From: Alphaproteobacteria bacterium
Lineage (GTDB): Bacteria > Pseudomonadota > Alphaproteobacteria > Caulobacterales > Aquidulcibacteraceae
Assembly (NCBI GenBank): GCA_026400735.1
Contig: JAPLOL010000151.1
Span: 25,799-89,798, forward strand
Direction: 5' to 3'
Length of the DNA: 64,000 bases
A program made the position numbers and the translations under genes. Of this stretch, positions 48,768 to 57,704 are shown one piece after another; the first letter of the stretch is position 1; every line of letters begins with the position of its first letter. The notes under the pieces were generated by a model, which saw only the letters and a program-made list of their open reading frames with translations, had not been told where the DNA came from and did no database searches.

Positions 48768-49202
48768 ATGCGTTATTTGATCCCGCTTGCCGTCCTTACC
48801 GTCGCTCAAATCGGCGCCGCGTGGGCTATCGGCGATAATAATGTCGCTCGCCCCGGCGGCTCCTACGCCACAGTTGAAGCCGACACCGCCGTCGCTTGCG
48901 AGCGCCTTTGCGCGGACGACACGCTCTGCATGGCCTGGAGCTACCAAGCAAATTCCTGCGAACTCAAAGCCATCGTGCCCGCTGCGACGGAGCGCCAAGG
49001 CGTAACCTCCGGCGTCAGCCTGCGCGCACCCACGTCCATGCGTGTGCGTTACGAGGCGCCTGTCGCCACGCCCGTGATCACCGCTCACGAAGATGAACCG
49101 GCGCTTCCCGCTGCGGAAGCAACGCCTCATCAAGACATTGAACTCGCGCTCCTAGGCGGCCCCGAGCCAGGCGGAGACCTGCGCGGCGGCCTGGGAAATT
49201 GA
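48768..49202 (+). CDS. Secreted PAN/Apple-domain protein
   Basis: I choose the ATG at 48768 (MRYLIPLAVLTVAQIGAAWA) as the signal-peptide start; a GTG at 48753 is the alternative. The PAN-like domain holds four cysteines in ACERLCADDTLCMAWSYQAN and SCELKAIVP, typical of carbohydrate- or protein-binding Apple folds. The tail is acidic and Pro/Ala-rich. It follows the Uup-like gene by 36 bases in the same direction. Ligand and role are unknown. Confidence 0.78.
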   Translation: MRYLIPLAVLTVAQIGAAWAIGDNNVARPGGSYATVEADTAVACERLCADDTLCMAWSYQANSCELKAIVPAATERQGVTSGVSLRAPTSMRVRYEAPVATPVITAHEDEPALPAAEATPHQDIELALLGGPEPGGDLRGGLGN

Positions 49203-49268
49203 AGTCGCGGCTAAGATTTGTTTACGACCGCGCAGTAATTTCCGCGAGATTCAGGAGACTCCCCGGCC

Positions 49269-50354
49269 ATGTCTAATCCGCGGTTTGCGAAGCTCGTCGA
49301 TCTGGCGCGCGTGACCGATAGTGAGCAACGGCGGGAGCTGTTGCGGGAGGTCACCGACCTCTTCTTCGAGACTTCCAGCACCCGAAGCACGCGCGAGACC
49401 GCACTGTTCGATGATGTCCTTAAACTCGTCGCCGCCGAAATGCAGGACAGCGTGCTGGCGGAGCTCTCGGAAGTTTTCGCCGACGCCGCAGACGCCCCCG
49501 TCGGCCTGATGCGCGATCTGGCCAACCATTCCTTCGAAATCGCCGGCCCCGTCCTCAAGCGCAGCCGCGTGCTTGATGAGCAAACCCTGCTGCAAATCGT
49601 GAACTATCAAAGTCAGCAGCACATCGCCGCCGTCGCGCAACGCCCCGACGTCTCCGAGAACGTGTCAGAGGCCATCGTGAAATTCGGTGACGACACCGCG
49701 CTCGACGCCCTCATTCGCAATGATGGCGCCAAGATTTCGCGCACCAGCATGGAAGCCGCCGTCGATCGCGCGCGCCGCAACACGATGTTGCACGATGGCG
49801 TCGTGAAACGCGGCGACCTGCCGCTCGATCTCCTGAACGAGATGTATTTCGTCGTTGAGAACACCCTTCGCGACCAGATCATGAAGCGCAACGCTTCGGT
49901 CGACCCCGCAACCCTCGACGCAGCGCTCTCAAAAGCGCGCGCGCGCATGAGCGCAAACGTCGGCGACATGAGCGCTGAGGCGAAGAACGCCATGACGTTC
50001 ATCACCTCGAAGAAGAATAGCGGCGAACTCAATGCTCGCCTGCTCGTTTCGCTCTACCGCGAGGCGAAGCAAACGCACTTCCTCTACGGCCTCGCGGAAA
50101 TCACCAATCTCGAACCGGAAACCGTCGCCGACCTCATTAATCGGCGCGACATCGATGGCCTCGCCATGATCTGCCGCGCCGCCGGCATCGAACGGCCCCT
50201 CTTCGTCACGCTCGCCGTGCTCTCGTGTGGCGGGGACGAAGCCATGTCGCGTGCCGAGGAATTCGGCCGCATGTATAACAACGTGCCGATCGAAGCCGCC
50301 CAACGAGCGATGCGCTTCTTCAAAGTCCGCAAAGGCGCGGCGCAAGCCGCTTAG
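49269..50354 (+). CDS. DUF2336 domain protein
   Basis: The 361-residue protein is entirely helical, with HEAT-like repeats and the DUF2336 layout common in alphaproteobacteria (LVDLARVTDSEQRRELLREV, then LANHSFEIAGPVLKRSRVLD, and AIVKFGDDTALDALIRNDGA). No signal peptide or membrane segment is seen. The start is supported by CAGGAGA upstream. DUF2336 proteins are often linked to cell-cycle or motility genes but the biochemical role is unknown. It stands between the PAN protein and the VOC gene. Confidence 0.88.
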   Translation: MSNPRFAKLVDLARVTDSEQRRELLREVTDLFFETSSTRSTRETALFDDVLKLVAAEMQDSVLAELSEVFADAADAPVGLMRDLANHSFEIAGPVLKRSRVLDEQTLLQIVNYQSQQHIAAVAQRPDVSENVSEAIVKFGDDTALDALIRNDGAKISRTSMEAAVDRARRNTMLHDGVVKRGDLPLDLLNEMYFVVENTLRDQIMKRNASVDPATLDAALSKARARMSANVGDMSAEAKNAMTFITSKKNSGELNARLLVSLYREAKQTHFLYGLAEITNLEPETVADLINRRDIDGLAMICRAAGIERPLFVTLAVLSCGGDEAMSRAEEFGRMYNNVPIEAAQRAMRFFKVRKGAAQAA

Positions 50355-50392
50355 GCCTTGTCGGCGGGCGTAGGCGGCGCATAGTCGGCCTC

Positions 50393-50779
50393 ATGTCCAC
50401 GCCCAAAGGCACTGAACTCGCGCGCCCGTTCCTGCCGACACGCGACTTCGACGCGTCGAAGCGTTTTTACGAAGCGCTTGGCTTCGAAAAAGTGCTCGAT
50501 AGCGAAGTCGCGATCTTCAAGACGGGCTCTGGCGGCTTCATCCTGCAGCGCCTCTACTCAGAAGCCTGGGCGGAAATGTGCATGATGCAACTCATGGTCG
50601 ATGATCTCGACGCTTGGTGGGCACACATCGAAAAGCTCGATCTACCCAACAAGTTCAGCGTCGCCGCGCCCAAAGCGCCAGCGATGCAGCCGTGGGGATT
50701 GCGCGTTGCCTACGTGATCGATCCAGCGGGCGTACTTTGGCACATCGCCGAGCGCCGCCCCGGCGTTCCGCACGATTAA
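50393..50779 (+). CDS. VOC-family protein (glyoxalase/bleomycin-resistance-like)
   Basis: The 128-residue protein has the paired beta-alpha-beta-beta-beta units of the vicinal oxygen chelate fold: LARPFLPTRDFDASKRFYEA, then LQRLYSEAWAEMCMMQLMVD, then VAYVIDPAGVLWHIAERRP. Potential metal or ligand residues (His in LWHIAE and acidic residues) are present, but metal dependence is not certain, as many resistance proteins of this fold bind without metal. Its stop overlaps the prfC stop (TTAA). Confidence 0.88.
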   Translation: MSTPKGTELARPFLPTRDFDASKRFYEALGFEKVLDSEVAIFKTGSGGFILQRLYSEAWAEMCMMQLMVDDLDAWWAHIEKLDLPNKFSVAAPKAPAMQPWGLRVAYVIDPAGVLWHIAERRPGVPHD

Positions 50780-52380
50780 GCCGCGCGTTCTTTCGTGTCT
50801 GAGAACCGAACCTTCGGGTTCTTGTCCTGCACGTAGCTAATTTCCCACGCGCTTTTGCCTAAATAGACCGGCGCGTTGTCGACATCTTCGGCCATCTGCG
50901 AGGCCGATTTCTCGATAAATGCATCAAGATCGGCGCGCGTATCCGCACTAATCCAGCGAGCGGCTTGATAAGGCGACGTCTCGAAAATCACTTCGAGCCC
51001 GTACTCAGCCTTCATCCGCTCATCCAACACTTCAAACTGCAGCTGACCAACCGCGCCGACGACAAGATCACCGCCATGCACCGGCTTGAATACCTGCGTC
51101 ACGCCCTCTTCGCCGAGCGACTCCAGCGCCTTGCGCAGATGCTTTTGTTTCAGTGGATCTTTCACGCGCACGCGCTTCAGAATTTCCGGCGCGAAGTTTG
51201 GAATGCCCTGGAATACGACGTCGCCCGATTGCGAAAGCGAGTCTCCAACGCGAAGACCTCCGTGGCTCGGAATGCCGATCACATCTCCCGGAAACGCTTC
51301 CTGCGCGATCTCGCGATCCTGCGCCATGAACATCATCGGATTGTGGACGTTGAAGCCTTTGCCCGCCGCCGTCTTCAAGGTCATCCCGCGCTGAAACTTG
51401 CCGGATGAAATCCGGAAGAAGCCGACGCGGTCGCGGTGCTTCGGATCCATGTTCGCTTGGATCTTGAAGATGAAGCCACTGACATCACCGCGCCCCGGCG
51501 CGACCTCGGTCTCTTGGCCTTTTATCGTGGCCTTGAGGGGGCGCGGCGGCGGCGCATTGGCGCCCAAACCAGCGAGCAACTCAAGCACCCCATAACGGCG
51601 CAGCGCCGAACCAAAGAACACCGGCGTCAAATGCCCTTCGCGGAACGCCGTCAAATCGAACTTCGGCAATCCGTCGCGCGCCAGCTCGGCCGTTTCCTCA
51701 AGCTCAGCGCGCACATCATCGCGCAAGCCTTCCAGAAAATTACTCGCCCCGCGCTTCTGCCGCGCTGCAACGGCGAACCCCTCTTCGCCGTGCTCCAAGC
51801 GGCGGAACGGCACGAACTCATCCGTCGTCAAATCGAGCATGCCGCCAAAGCGCTGCCCCGACGCCGCCGGCCAGTACATCGGCGCGGTGTCCATCGCGAG
51901 CTTCGAATGAATCTCGTCCAACAACTCAAACGGATCGAGTGCTTCGCGGTCCATCTTGTTGATAAACGTCGTGATCGGAATATCGCGCAGACGACAAACC
52001 TCGAACAGCTTCAACGTCTGCGGCTCGATACCCTTCGCAGCGTCGAGCACCATGATCGCTGAGTCCGCGGCGGTAAGTGTGCGATAGGTGTCTTCCGAAA
52101 AGTCTTCGTGACCCGGCGTGTCGAGCAGATTGAACACCATGTTGTCGTGCTCGAACATCATCACCGAGCTCGACACCGAGATGCCACGCTCGCGCTCGAT
52201 CTTCATCCAGTCAGATGTCGTCCGCCGCGCCTGCCCGCGCGCGGCCACTTCACCGGCTAAGTGGATCGCGCCGCCCGCGAGCAGCAAGCTTTCAGTCAGC
52301 GTCGTTTTGCCGGCGTCCGGGTGCGAGATGATCGCGAACGTGCGGCGGCGGGCGGCCTCGGTGGCGGGGTCGGCGGACAT
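50776..52380 (-). CDS. prfC: Peptide chain release factor 3 (GTPase)
   Basis: The 534-residue translational GTPase recycles RF1/RF2 from the ribosome. G motifs are clear: ISHPDAGKTTLTE (P-loop), LLDTPGHEDFSEDTYRTLTA (switch II), FINKMDREALDP (NKxD). The RF3-specific domains follow, with GSALRRYGVLELLAGLGANA and the C-terminal QLQFEVLDERMKAEY. Length is normal for the family. It is a lone minus-strand gene between the VOC gene and DUF1491. Confidence 0.96.
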   Translation of the reverse strand: MSADPATEAARRRTFAIISHPDAGKTTLTESLLLAGGAIHLAGEVAARGQARRTTSDWMKIERERGISVSSSVMMFEHDNMVFNLLDTPGHEDFSEDTYRTLTAADSAIMVLDAAKGIEPQTLKLFEVCRLRDIPITTFINKMDREALDPFELLDEIHSKLAMDTAPMYWPAASGQRFGGMLDLTTDEFVPFRRLEHGEEGFAVAARQKRGASNFLEGLRDDVRAELEETAELARDGLPKFDLTAFREGHLTPVFFGSALRRYGVLELLAGLGANAPPPRPLKATIKGQETEVAPGRGDVSGFIFKIQANMDPKHRDRVGFFRISSGKFQRGMTLKTAAGKGFNVHNPMMFMAQDREIAQEAFPGDVIGIPSHGGLRVGDSLSQSGDVVFQGIPNFAPEILKRVRVKDPLKQKHLRKALESLGEEGVTQVFKPVHGGDLVVGAVGQLQFEVLDERMKAEYGLEVIFETSPYQAARWISADTRADLDAFIEKSASQMAEDVDNAPVYLGKSAWEISYVQDKNPKVRFSDTKERAA

Positions 52381-52473
52381 CAGGTCTCGGGTGTCATTGT
52401 CGGATTGGAGGCGCGTGGTAGCGGCCCAGGGCGCAAATGGCCAGTCGGACGCCTGACACCTGGCCGCCAGCGC

Positions 52474-52812
52474 CTATGTTTCCACCGGCTCCATCAGAAA
52501 ATGCCGCCCCTCGCGGTCTTCTATCTCGATCACCCAGATGTCGGGATCACTTTCCTGGCGTTTGCGGACATATCCGTCCACGTCCGCTTCGACATCCCCA
52601 AGCGAGCCGGCCGACAAATCCAGCCAGATCCGCTCGCCGTCGCCGTTTCGCGCCGGCCCATAGAGCCGTGCCTTACCGTTCAAAGTCGCCACTTTTACCA
52701 GGACCGCGCCCGCGTCCGTGTCGCCCTTTTTCACAACCCCCGCGAACGCGCCGGCGATCTGTGCCCGGCGGATCAGGGCGCTGGCCCAGAAATCAGTCTT
52801 CAGTTCGTCCAT
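52474..52812 (-). CDS. DUF1491 family protein
   Basis: The 112-residue protein (ATG 52812; a GTG at 52824 precedes it) has the conserved alphaproteobacterial DUF1491 sequence LKTDFWASALIRRAQIAGAF, followed by TDAGAVLVKVATLNGKARLY. It is a small alpha/beta protein without signal peptide or membrane segment. Function is unknown. It is 93 bases upstream of the prfC start on the same strand, so may be transcribed with it. Confidence 0.88.
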   Translation of the reverse strand: MDELKTDFWASALIRRAQIAGAFAGVVKKGDTDAGAVLVKVATLNGKARLYGPARNGDGERIWLDLSAGSLGDVEADVDGYVRKRQESDPDIWVIEIEDREGRHFLMEPVET

Positions 52813-52862
52813 GTCGCCGTTCACCAGAATTCAACAACCTCAGCTTAACCTTTTGCGCTCGC

Positions 52863-53699
52863 ATGCGCTTCATCTTACTTGCCCTCGCACTCGGGACGGC
52901 CACCACCGCCTCCGCCACGGAAAACGCGCGTACCGTTTTCGTTGAGCGGCGCGCGCTGCTGGAATCTGACGCGCAATGCCGCCTCTTTGAGCCAAGTATT
53001 CGTGCCGCGTTGAACGTTGGCCTCGCACAAGCCCGCGGCGCTCTGCTGCGCGAAGGCTGGACGAACGCTCGGCTTCGCGAACTGGACAACGCCGCCGTGA
53101 ACGCAGCCCGCGGCCGCGCTTGCGGCGACGAGCGCACCGCAACCGCCGCCGCAGACGCGCGGCGCTCTTTCGCTCAGTGGGCCAATGCCGGCACAATGGA
53201 TTTTCCCGGTTGGGATCGCTCTTGGCGCGCGCGCCGCGTCGTTGATGATGCCGGCTGGCGCCTGAGCCAAGAGATCGCCGCGCCCATCCCTGCTATGTTC
53301 GGCGTCCGTCAGATCGGCGAGGTTCAGCATCTCACCCTTGCGGTGCCGCTCGCACGAGGCGCAACCGGGCCGGACTCCGTGCGATTGATCCTGCGCGACA
53401 GAGGCCGCGGCGCGATGCACGAGGTCGCTTTGCCGCAACGCATCTCACAAGGCCTCGAGGCTGGCCTGCCCTCACCTATGGCGGCGTCGAGCATTCCAGC
53501 GACGCGCACCACCGAACGCCGCAACGGCCAGCAAGTTGCCGTGTTCACGTTTCCCGACACAGCATTTCGCGATCTCGTGGCGCTCGATCCGCGCGAAAGC
53601 GTGGAGCTGCGCCTTGAAACCGGTCGCGCCACGCAGAGCTTGCTTGTTGAGGTAGGCGACGTCGCCGCGGCACGCGCGTTTCTGACGCTTCGCCGCTAA
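52863..53699 (+). CDS. Secreted protein of unknown function
   Basis: The ATG at 52863 gives a 278-residue product with a signal peptide (MRFILLALALGTATTASAT). The mature protein has Ala/Arg-rich helices with a pair of cysteines (SDAQCRLFEPSIRAALN, GRACGDE) and then a beta-rich half (HLTLAVPLARGATGPDSVRL, then VAVFTFPDTAFRDLVALDPR). The longer ORF track start at 52437 runs through DUF1491 on the other strand and is unlikely. Its stop overlaps that of the DivJ-like kinase (CTAA). Confidence 0.78.
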   Translation: MRFILLALALGTATTASATENARTVFVERRALLESDAQCRLFEPSIRAALNVGLAQARGALLREGWTNARLRELDNAAVNAARGRACGDERTATAAADARRSFAQWANAGTMDFPGWDRSWRARRVVDDAGWRLSQEIAAPIPAMFGVRQIGEVQHLTLAVPLARGATGPDSVRLILRDRGRGAMHEVALPQRISQGLEAGLPSPMAASSIPATRTTERRNGQQVAVFTFPDTAFRDLVALDPRESVELRLETGRATQSLLVEVGDVAAARAFLTLRR

Positions 53700-54892
53700 T
53701 TTGCCAGCACTGGCAACGTAATCCGCACCAACGCGCCGCCACCCGGCGCTTCGTGAAAGCTCAGCGCGCCGCCGTGAAGCGCTGCCAGTGCGCGCACAAG
53801 GGAAAGTCCAAGCCCTGTCCCTTCTGCGCGCGCGCCGCCTGAGCCGCGCTCATACGCCTGCCCCAAGATTGCGCGCTCGGCTTCTGGAATGCCGGGGCCG
53901 TTGTCGATCGTGTCGAGTTGCAGGACGCCGTTCACTTCGCTCGCCTGCACCATTACCCTTCCGCCCTCTGGCGTGAACTTGATGGCGTTACTGATCGTGT
54001 TGATCAGCATCCGCTTCACAGCGCGATCATCGGCGTGAACATTGAGCGGCGCTTCAGGCGTCAGCATGCCCAACGCGATCTGCTTCTTCTCGGCGCTATC
54101 GACGGAAACACGCACCACGTCCTCGATGACGACCCGCGCATCGAACGTGCCAAGCTGCAAATCAAACCTGCCCGCATCAATCCGCGACAGGTCCAGCAGA
54201 TCATTCACCAGCCCGAGCAAGTGCGTGCCGCTTTTCCGGATCAACCCCGCATACTCAACGTAGCGCGCGCCAACTTCGCCGAATATCTGGCGCTCGATCA
54301 TTTCCGAGAAGCCCAGAATGTGCGTTAGCGGCGTCCGCAGCTCGTGCGACACTTCCGCGATCCGCTGGCTCGCCGCATCGCCGCGTGCTTCGCGCCTCTG
54401 CGCAAAGCCCATGAGCCAAACGATCAGAACCAACGACCAAATCGTCAGCACCACCGAAAACCGCCCGAGCCCCGCATACATGAGAGCGAAGGGACCGGCC
54501 GCGATATAACCGAGCACCGCACCAATGCCCGCGATCCGGGTCCAGCGCCCAAGCGTCCGCGCAAAAGCGATCGGAATGAGCAGCCCCACCGTGAGCGGCG
54601 ATGCCCAGCCGCCGGTTCCCGCGACCAGCCCCACCAGCGCCACCAGCCAAACCAAAACGAGACTGAGCGCGCCCAATCTGGCTCCGCTCCAGGGCAGTAT
54701 GATGAATCCCGCCAGCGCCGGGGCCAACGCGAGGGCGGCCGCCGCCGCAACGACCGGACGCTCTCCCCCGCCAGAAACACCGGCATAAGCCGCCACGACG
54801 ACGCCGGCGACCCAAATCCAGCCCGCCCAAGCGAGGTTAACTGCCATTGGCGCTGCTTTTGCACCCGGCGTTACGGCCAGTTGTGTTGACAC
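53696..54892 (-). CDS. Polytopic-membrane histidine kinase, DivJ-like
   Basis: The 398-residue kinase has about six closely packed membrane segments (residues 17-165) instead of a periplasmic sensor domain, then HisKA with AEVSHELRTPLTHILGFSEM and an HATPase domain (NTISNAIKFTPEGG, DNGPGI, GTGLGLSLVRA). The DHp segment IERQIFGEVGARYVEYAGLI has the FGE signature of PleC/DivJ-type kinases. The start may be GTG 54892 or ATG 54847; neither has a clear ribosome-binding site. No response regulator is adjacent. Two GANTC sites lie upstream. Confidence 0.87.
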   Translation of the reverse strand: MSTQLAVTPGAKAAPMAVNLAWAGWIWVAGVVVAAYAGVSGGGERPVVAAAAALALAPALAGFIILPWSGARLGALSLVLVWLVALVGLVAGTGGWASPLTVGLLIPIAFARTLGRWTRIAGIGAVLGYIAAGPFALMYAGLGRFSVVLTIWSLVLIVWLMGFAQRREARGDAASQRIAEVSHELRTPLTHILGFSEMIERQIFGEVGARYVEYAGLIRKSGTHLLGLVNDLLDLSRIDAGRFDLQLGTFDARVVIEDVVRVSVDSAEKKQIALGMLTPEAPLNVHADDRAVKRMLINTISNAIKFTPEGGRVMVQASEVNGVLQLDTIDNGPGIPEAERAILGQAYERGSGGARAEGTGLGLSLVRALAALHGGALSFHEAPGGGALVRITLPVLAN

Positions 54893-54958
54893 TGAAACGT
54901 CGCTCGCGAGTAAAAGACTTCTTAACGCGCTGGGGGAGAGAGTGCCCGCTATGAGTAC

Positions 54959-54975
54959 GACTCAAAAGCGGACTC
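54959..54975. promoter_or_regulatory. Two GANTC (CcrM) sites in the divergent DivJ-like kinase/secreted-protein region
   Basis: GACTC at 54959-54963 and GACTC at 54971-54975 lie 12 bases apart between the minus-strand DivJ-like kinase and the plus-strand secreted protein. They could make one or both promoters sensitive to methylation state; this is inferred by analogy with CcrM/GcrA-controlled promoters. Confidence 0.45.
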
Positions 54976-55004
54976 ACCATTCTAGGATCAGGGAGCAGAA
55001 GCCG

Positions 55005-56060
55005 ATGCGGAGCCTTGCGGTATGGACTACAACCGCGGTTGTCGCCCTTCTCGGTGTCGCCAATGCGCAAACGCCCGCCGCCACGACTGAGGCGGGCGCG
55101 AGCAACGTCGACCTACAGACTGCGGTCACGGCCTACGCCGCTTATCAAAGCGACGTTTCAGAATTGCGCGCTTCAACGATGCGAGACGCCGCATCACTCG
55201 AGACCGCGCTTGATCGCGTCTCGCGGCACAATCGCGATGCGCTGACGCGCGGATGGATCGCCTACGGCGCAAACACCGCCGCGCAATCGCCGGCCTTCGT
55301 ACAAGGCGTACGTGACGCTGCCGCATATTACGGTCGCGATGCCGTAATCTGGGCGGTGACGGTGGATCCTTCCTATGCCCGCGGGCTTCGCGGCGGCCAG
55401 GAAGCAACCGCCATGTTGCTCGCGTCGGCCAACGCCGACAGCGCCCGCATCATTAGCGTCGCCGATCGCTATCAGGAGATGGCCTACTCGCTTCAAAACC
55501 AGCGTTGGGCCAACGCGGTCGCACCGCAACAAGCTGCCCGCGTGCAGCGCGTCCGGTCGCTCGGCCGCGACGGTGCGCCCGCTGACGCCGTGCCTTCCGC
55601 CGTCGCGCCGCGCCTCACCGTCACCCCGCTCAGCCTGCACCCGTCGACTGACCCGTCCGTCTATGGCGGCCGCAATTTCTGGGACGCGGTTCGGGGCGGC
55701 GAACAAGTCGTTCAAGTTTCATCGACGCCGACTGCCGCAGCTTGGCGCGTCAACGCCTCGCGCGGTGAAGCACTCGACCGCATGGCGGCCGTCGCCGCGC
55801 TTCAAGCGCTCGATGCCGTGGACTCAAACCAAAGCGCCGTCAGCCGCCTCATCGCCGATCCGCGTTCGCGCGATTGCATCGAGATGGCCCAATTGCAGCT
55901 CTATCAATGCATGTCGGCGGCTCGCTTCCGCTATGAGAACGCGTTCTGCCTCGGCCAGCACGGTCTTCGGGACATCGGCACCTGCATCGGCGCCGTCGCT
56001 CAACCCGAAACCACGGCCATGACGCCAATTCCGACGACTGGCCACGGCGGCCGCGACTGA
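55005..56060 (+). CDS. Secreted protein of unknown function
   Basis: The ATG at 55005 has GGGAG upstream and gives 351 residues with a signal peptide (MRSLAVWTTTAVVALLGVAN). The ORF track start at 54942 is less likely. The mature protein is Ala-rich and helical, with conserved-looking blocks YGANTAAQSPAFVQGVRDAA and ANADSARIISVADRYQEMAY, and four cysteines in the last 60 residues (DCIEMAQLQLYQCMSAARFR, FCLGQHGLRDIGTCIG) that may form disulfides. It resembles uncharacterised Caulobacterales periplasmic proteins. Confidence 0.78.
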   Translation: MRSLAVWTTTAVVALLGVANAQTPAATTEAGASNVDLQTAVTAYAAYQSDVSELRASTMRDAASLETALDRVSRHNRDALTRGWIAYGANTAAQSPAFVQGVRDAAAYYGRDAVIWAVTVDPSYARGLRGGQEATAMLLASANADSARIISVADRYQEMAYSLQNQRWANAVAPQQAARVQRVRSLGRDGAPADAVPSAVAPRLTVTPLSLHPSTDPSVYGGRNFWDAVRGGEQVVQVSSTPTAAAWRVNASRGEALDRMAAVAALQALDAVDSNQSAVSRLIADPRSRDCIEMAQLQLYQCMSAARFRYENAFCLGQHGLRDIGTCIGAVAQPETTAMTPIPTTGHGGRD

Positions 56061-56097
56061 TCTTGCCCAGATGCGCCGCAAGGCGCATCTGAGCCTC

Positions 56098-56520
56098 ATG
56101 ACCAGCATCGATCAAACGATCGAAGATCTCGCAGACGAATTTGCGCTCCTCCCCGACTGGGAGGAGCGCATTTCGTATGTGATCGAACTCGCGCTCGGCC
56201 TGGCCCCTCTCGCCGACGAAGAACGCAACGACGCGAACCGCATCCGCGGATGCGTAAGTCGCGTATGGTTGGTCAGCGAAAAGCGTGCGGACGAACCGGA
56301 AAAACTCTTCTTTCGCGGCGATTCCGACGCTCACCTCGTGCGCGGTGAGATCGCCATGTTGTTGCGCATCTTCTCCGGCCGCACGCCCGCCGAGATTCTT
56401 TCTGTCGATCCGAAAGCCGTGTTCGAACGCCTTGGATTGAAGGACGCACTCACAATGCAGCGCTCGAACGGCCTCTTCTCAATGATGAGCCGCATCCAAG
56501 GCGAAGCACGCGCCGCCTAA
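56098..56520 (+). CDS. SufE-family iron-sulfur cluster assembly protein
   Basis: The 140-residue protein (ATG 56098) accepts persulfide sulfur from the cysteine desulfurase SufS. The acceptor cysteine is in the signature RIRGCVSRVWL, and SRIQGEARAA closes the protein, as in SufE. No suf operon is adjacent here, so it is a stand-alone copy. Its stop overlaps the stop of the convergent DUF6456 gene (CTAA). Confidence 0.92.
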   Translation: MTSIDQTIEDLADEFALLPDWEERISYVIELALGLAPLADEERNDANRIRGCVSRVWLVSEKRADEPEKLFFRGDSDAHLVRGEIAMLLRIFSGRTPAEILSVDPKAVFERLGLKDALTMQRSNGLFSMMSRIQGEARAA

Positions 56521-57254
56521 AAATCCGCCGCGAGTTGCGCCAGCCCTAGCTTCAACGCCAGCTTCGCTGAACGCGCAGGCCACCCCTCGGACCGCTCAAG
56601 CGTCTCCAAGCCTTCCTCGTACAAGCACACGCGCTCAACGACACGCCGAAGCGGGTCGGCGAGCCTCGCCAATGCGTCGGCTAACCGCCGCCGCGCGTCG
56701 CATCGGCGCGCCATCGCGGACTCCTGCGCATTGCCCGGTCCGCGTGTCGTCCCCATCGGCGGCGCCAACCAATCAGAGCCGCGAACCAAACCAAGCTCAC
56801 CAACGCTCCAATCCGACCGCAGCTTGCCCGCCGCTGAAAGCTCCGCCTGACTAAGCCAAGGTTCGCCCTTCAGCCCTCTAAGCGCCGCGAGCCGCCGCAT
56901 GGGCGCCTCGCTGTCGACGCCGCGCACTTTCCGCAACGCGCCATCGCTATCAACGACATCGCGCGAAACGATCGCGAGGTGCTGCGTGACGAACGCTTCG
57001 CCCGGCGCGGCGTTTTCTCGCGCAACACGCGCGAGGCCCGCGGGGCTAAGGACGAGCGCTTCGTCTTCATGCCGCTCGATAACCCCATCCGCCTCCAACG
57101 AGCGCACCTCATCGGCGTGCAACCGTAGAAGTGCGCGGCGCCGGCGATCGCTCTTTGTGAACACACCATAGTCTGGTCCCGCGCCGTCCAGACGCAACAC
57201 CGCATCGCTGGCGGCAAGGCGCGCCAGCGCGCGTCCGATGCGTCGCTCGCTCAT
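56517..57254 (-). CDS. DUF6456 domain, helix-turn-helix-like regulator
   Basis: The 245-residue protein (ATG 57254, ATGA overlap with the DnaA-like stop) has an N-terminal winged-helix-like region (RALARLAASDAVLRLDGAGP) and a C-terminal DUF6456 signature (RRVVERVCLYEEGLETLERS, then GWPARSAKLALKLGLAQLA), which resembles a second DNA-binding helix pair. It is common in Rhizobiales and Caulobacterales near DnaA-like and MucR genes. DNA binding is inferred. Confidence 0.82.
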   Translation of the reverse strand: MSERRIGRALARLAASDAVLRLDGAGPDYGVFTKSDRRRRALLRLHADEVRSLEADGVIERHEDEALVLSPAGLARVARENAAPGEAFVTQHLAIVSRDVVDSDGALRKVRGVDSEAPMRRLAALRGLKGEPWLSQAELSAAGKLRSDWSVGELGLVRGSDWLAPPMGTTRGPGNAQESAMARRCDARRRLADALARLADPLRRVVERVCLYEEGLETLERSEGWPARSAKLALKLGLAQLAADF

Positions 57255-57601
57255 GCTGACGCCCTTGCTGGCAAAGTCGGTGCAGGCGCAGCGCGCAGCA
57301 TCTGCTCGAGCGAGCTCATCCAAAGATCGAACTGCACTTCGTCACGCCGGTCCTCGATCGTGTGACACGCGTGCGCGACTGTGGACCGATCGCGCCCAAA
57401 CGCTGATGCAACGCGCGCCAAACTCAGCTCGAACGCAACATGGCAAAGATACATCGCCAACTGGCGCGCATACGCGGTCTGCGAACAGCCGCGCGCATCG
57501 TCGACAATGTTTTGGGGCGGCACCCCAAGCGCATAACTGACAACGTTCGCCGCAAGCTCAGCAGCCGCAGCATCTTCCGCGCGTTTCCACAACACGCCCA
57601 T
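57251..57601 (-). CDS. Stand-alone DnaA domain IV (helix-turn-helix) protein
   Basis: The 116-residue protein (ATG 57601, with GAGGTG upstream) corresponds to the DNA-binding domain IV of DnaA: ARQLAMYLCHVAFELSLARV, then FGRDRSTVAHACHTIEDRRD. The DnaA signature contains D-R-S-T-V-x-H-A, which contacts the DnaA box. The AAA+ and N-terminal domains are absent, so it cannot act as an initiator itself. It is followed by a DUF6456 gene on the same strand and faces mucR across an AT-rich 100-base region. Confidence 0.86.
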   Translation of the reverse strand: MGVLWKRAEDAAAAELAANVVSYALGVPPQNIVDDARGCSQTAYARQLAMYLCHVAFELSLARVASAFGRDRSTVAHACHTIEDRRDEVQFDLWMSSLEQMLRAAPAPTLPARASA

Positions 57602-57704
57602 TCCCACACCTCATTTTTGAACGACCCGTCCGTGCCAAACAGCAGGATACGGCCGTCTCAAAGGTGTAGGATAGATTTTTTACCTATGATAGGATTTTTT
57701 TCCT

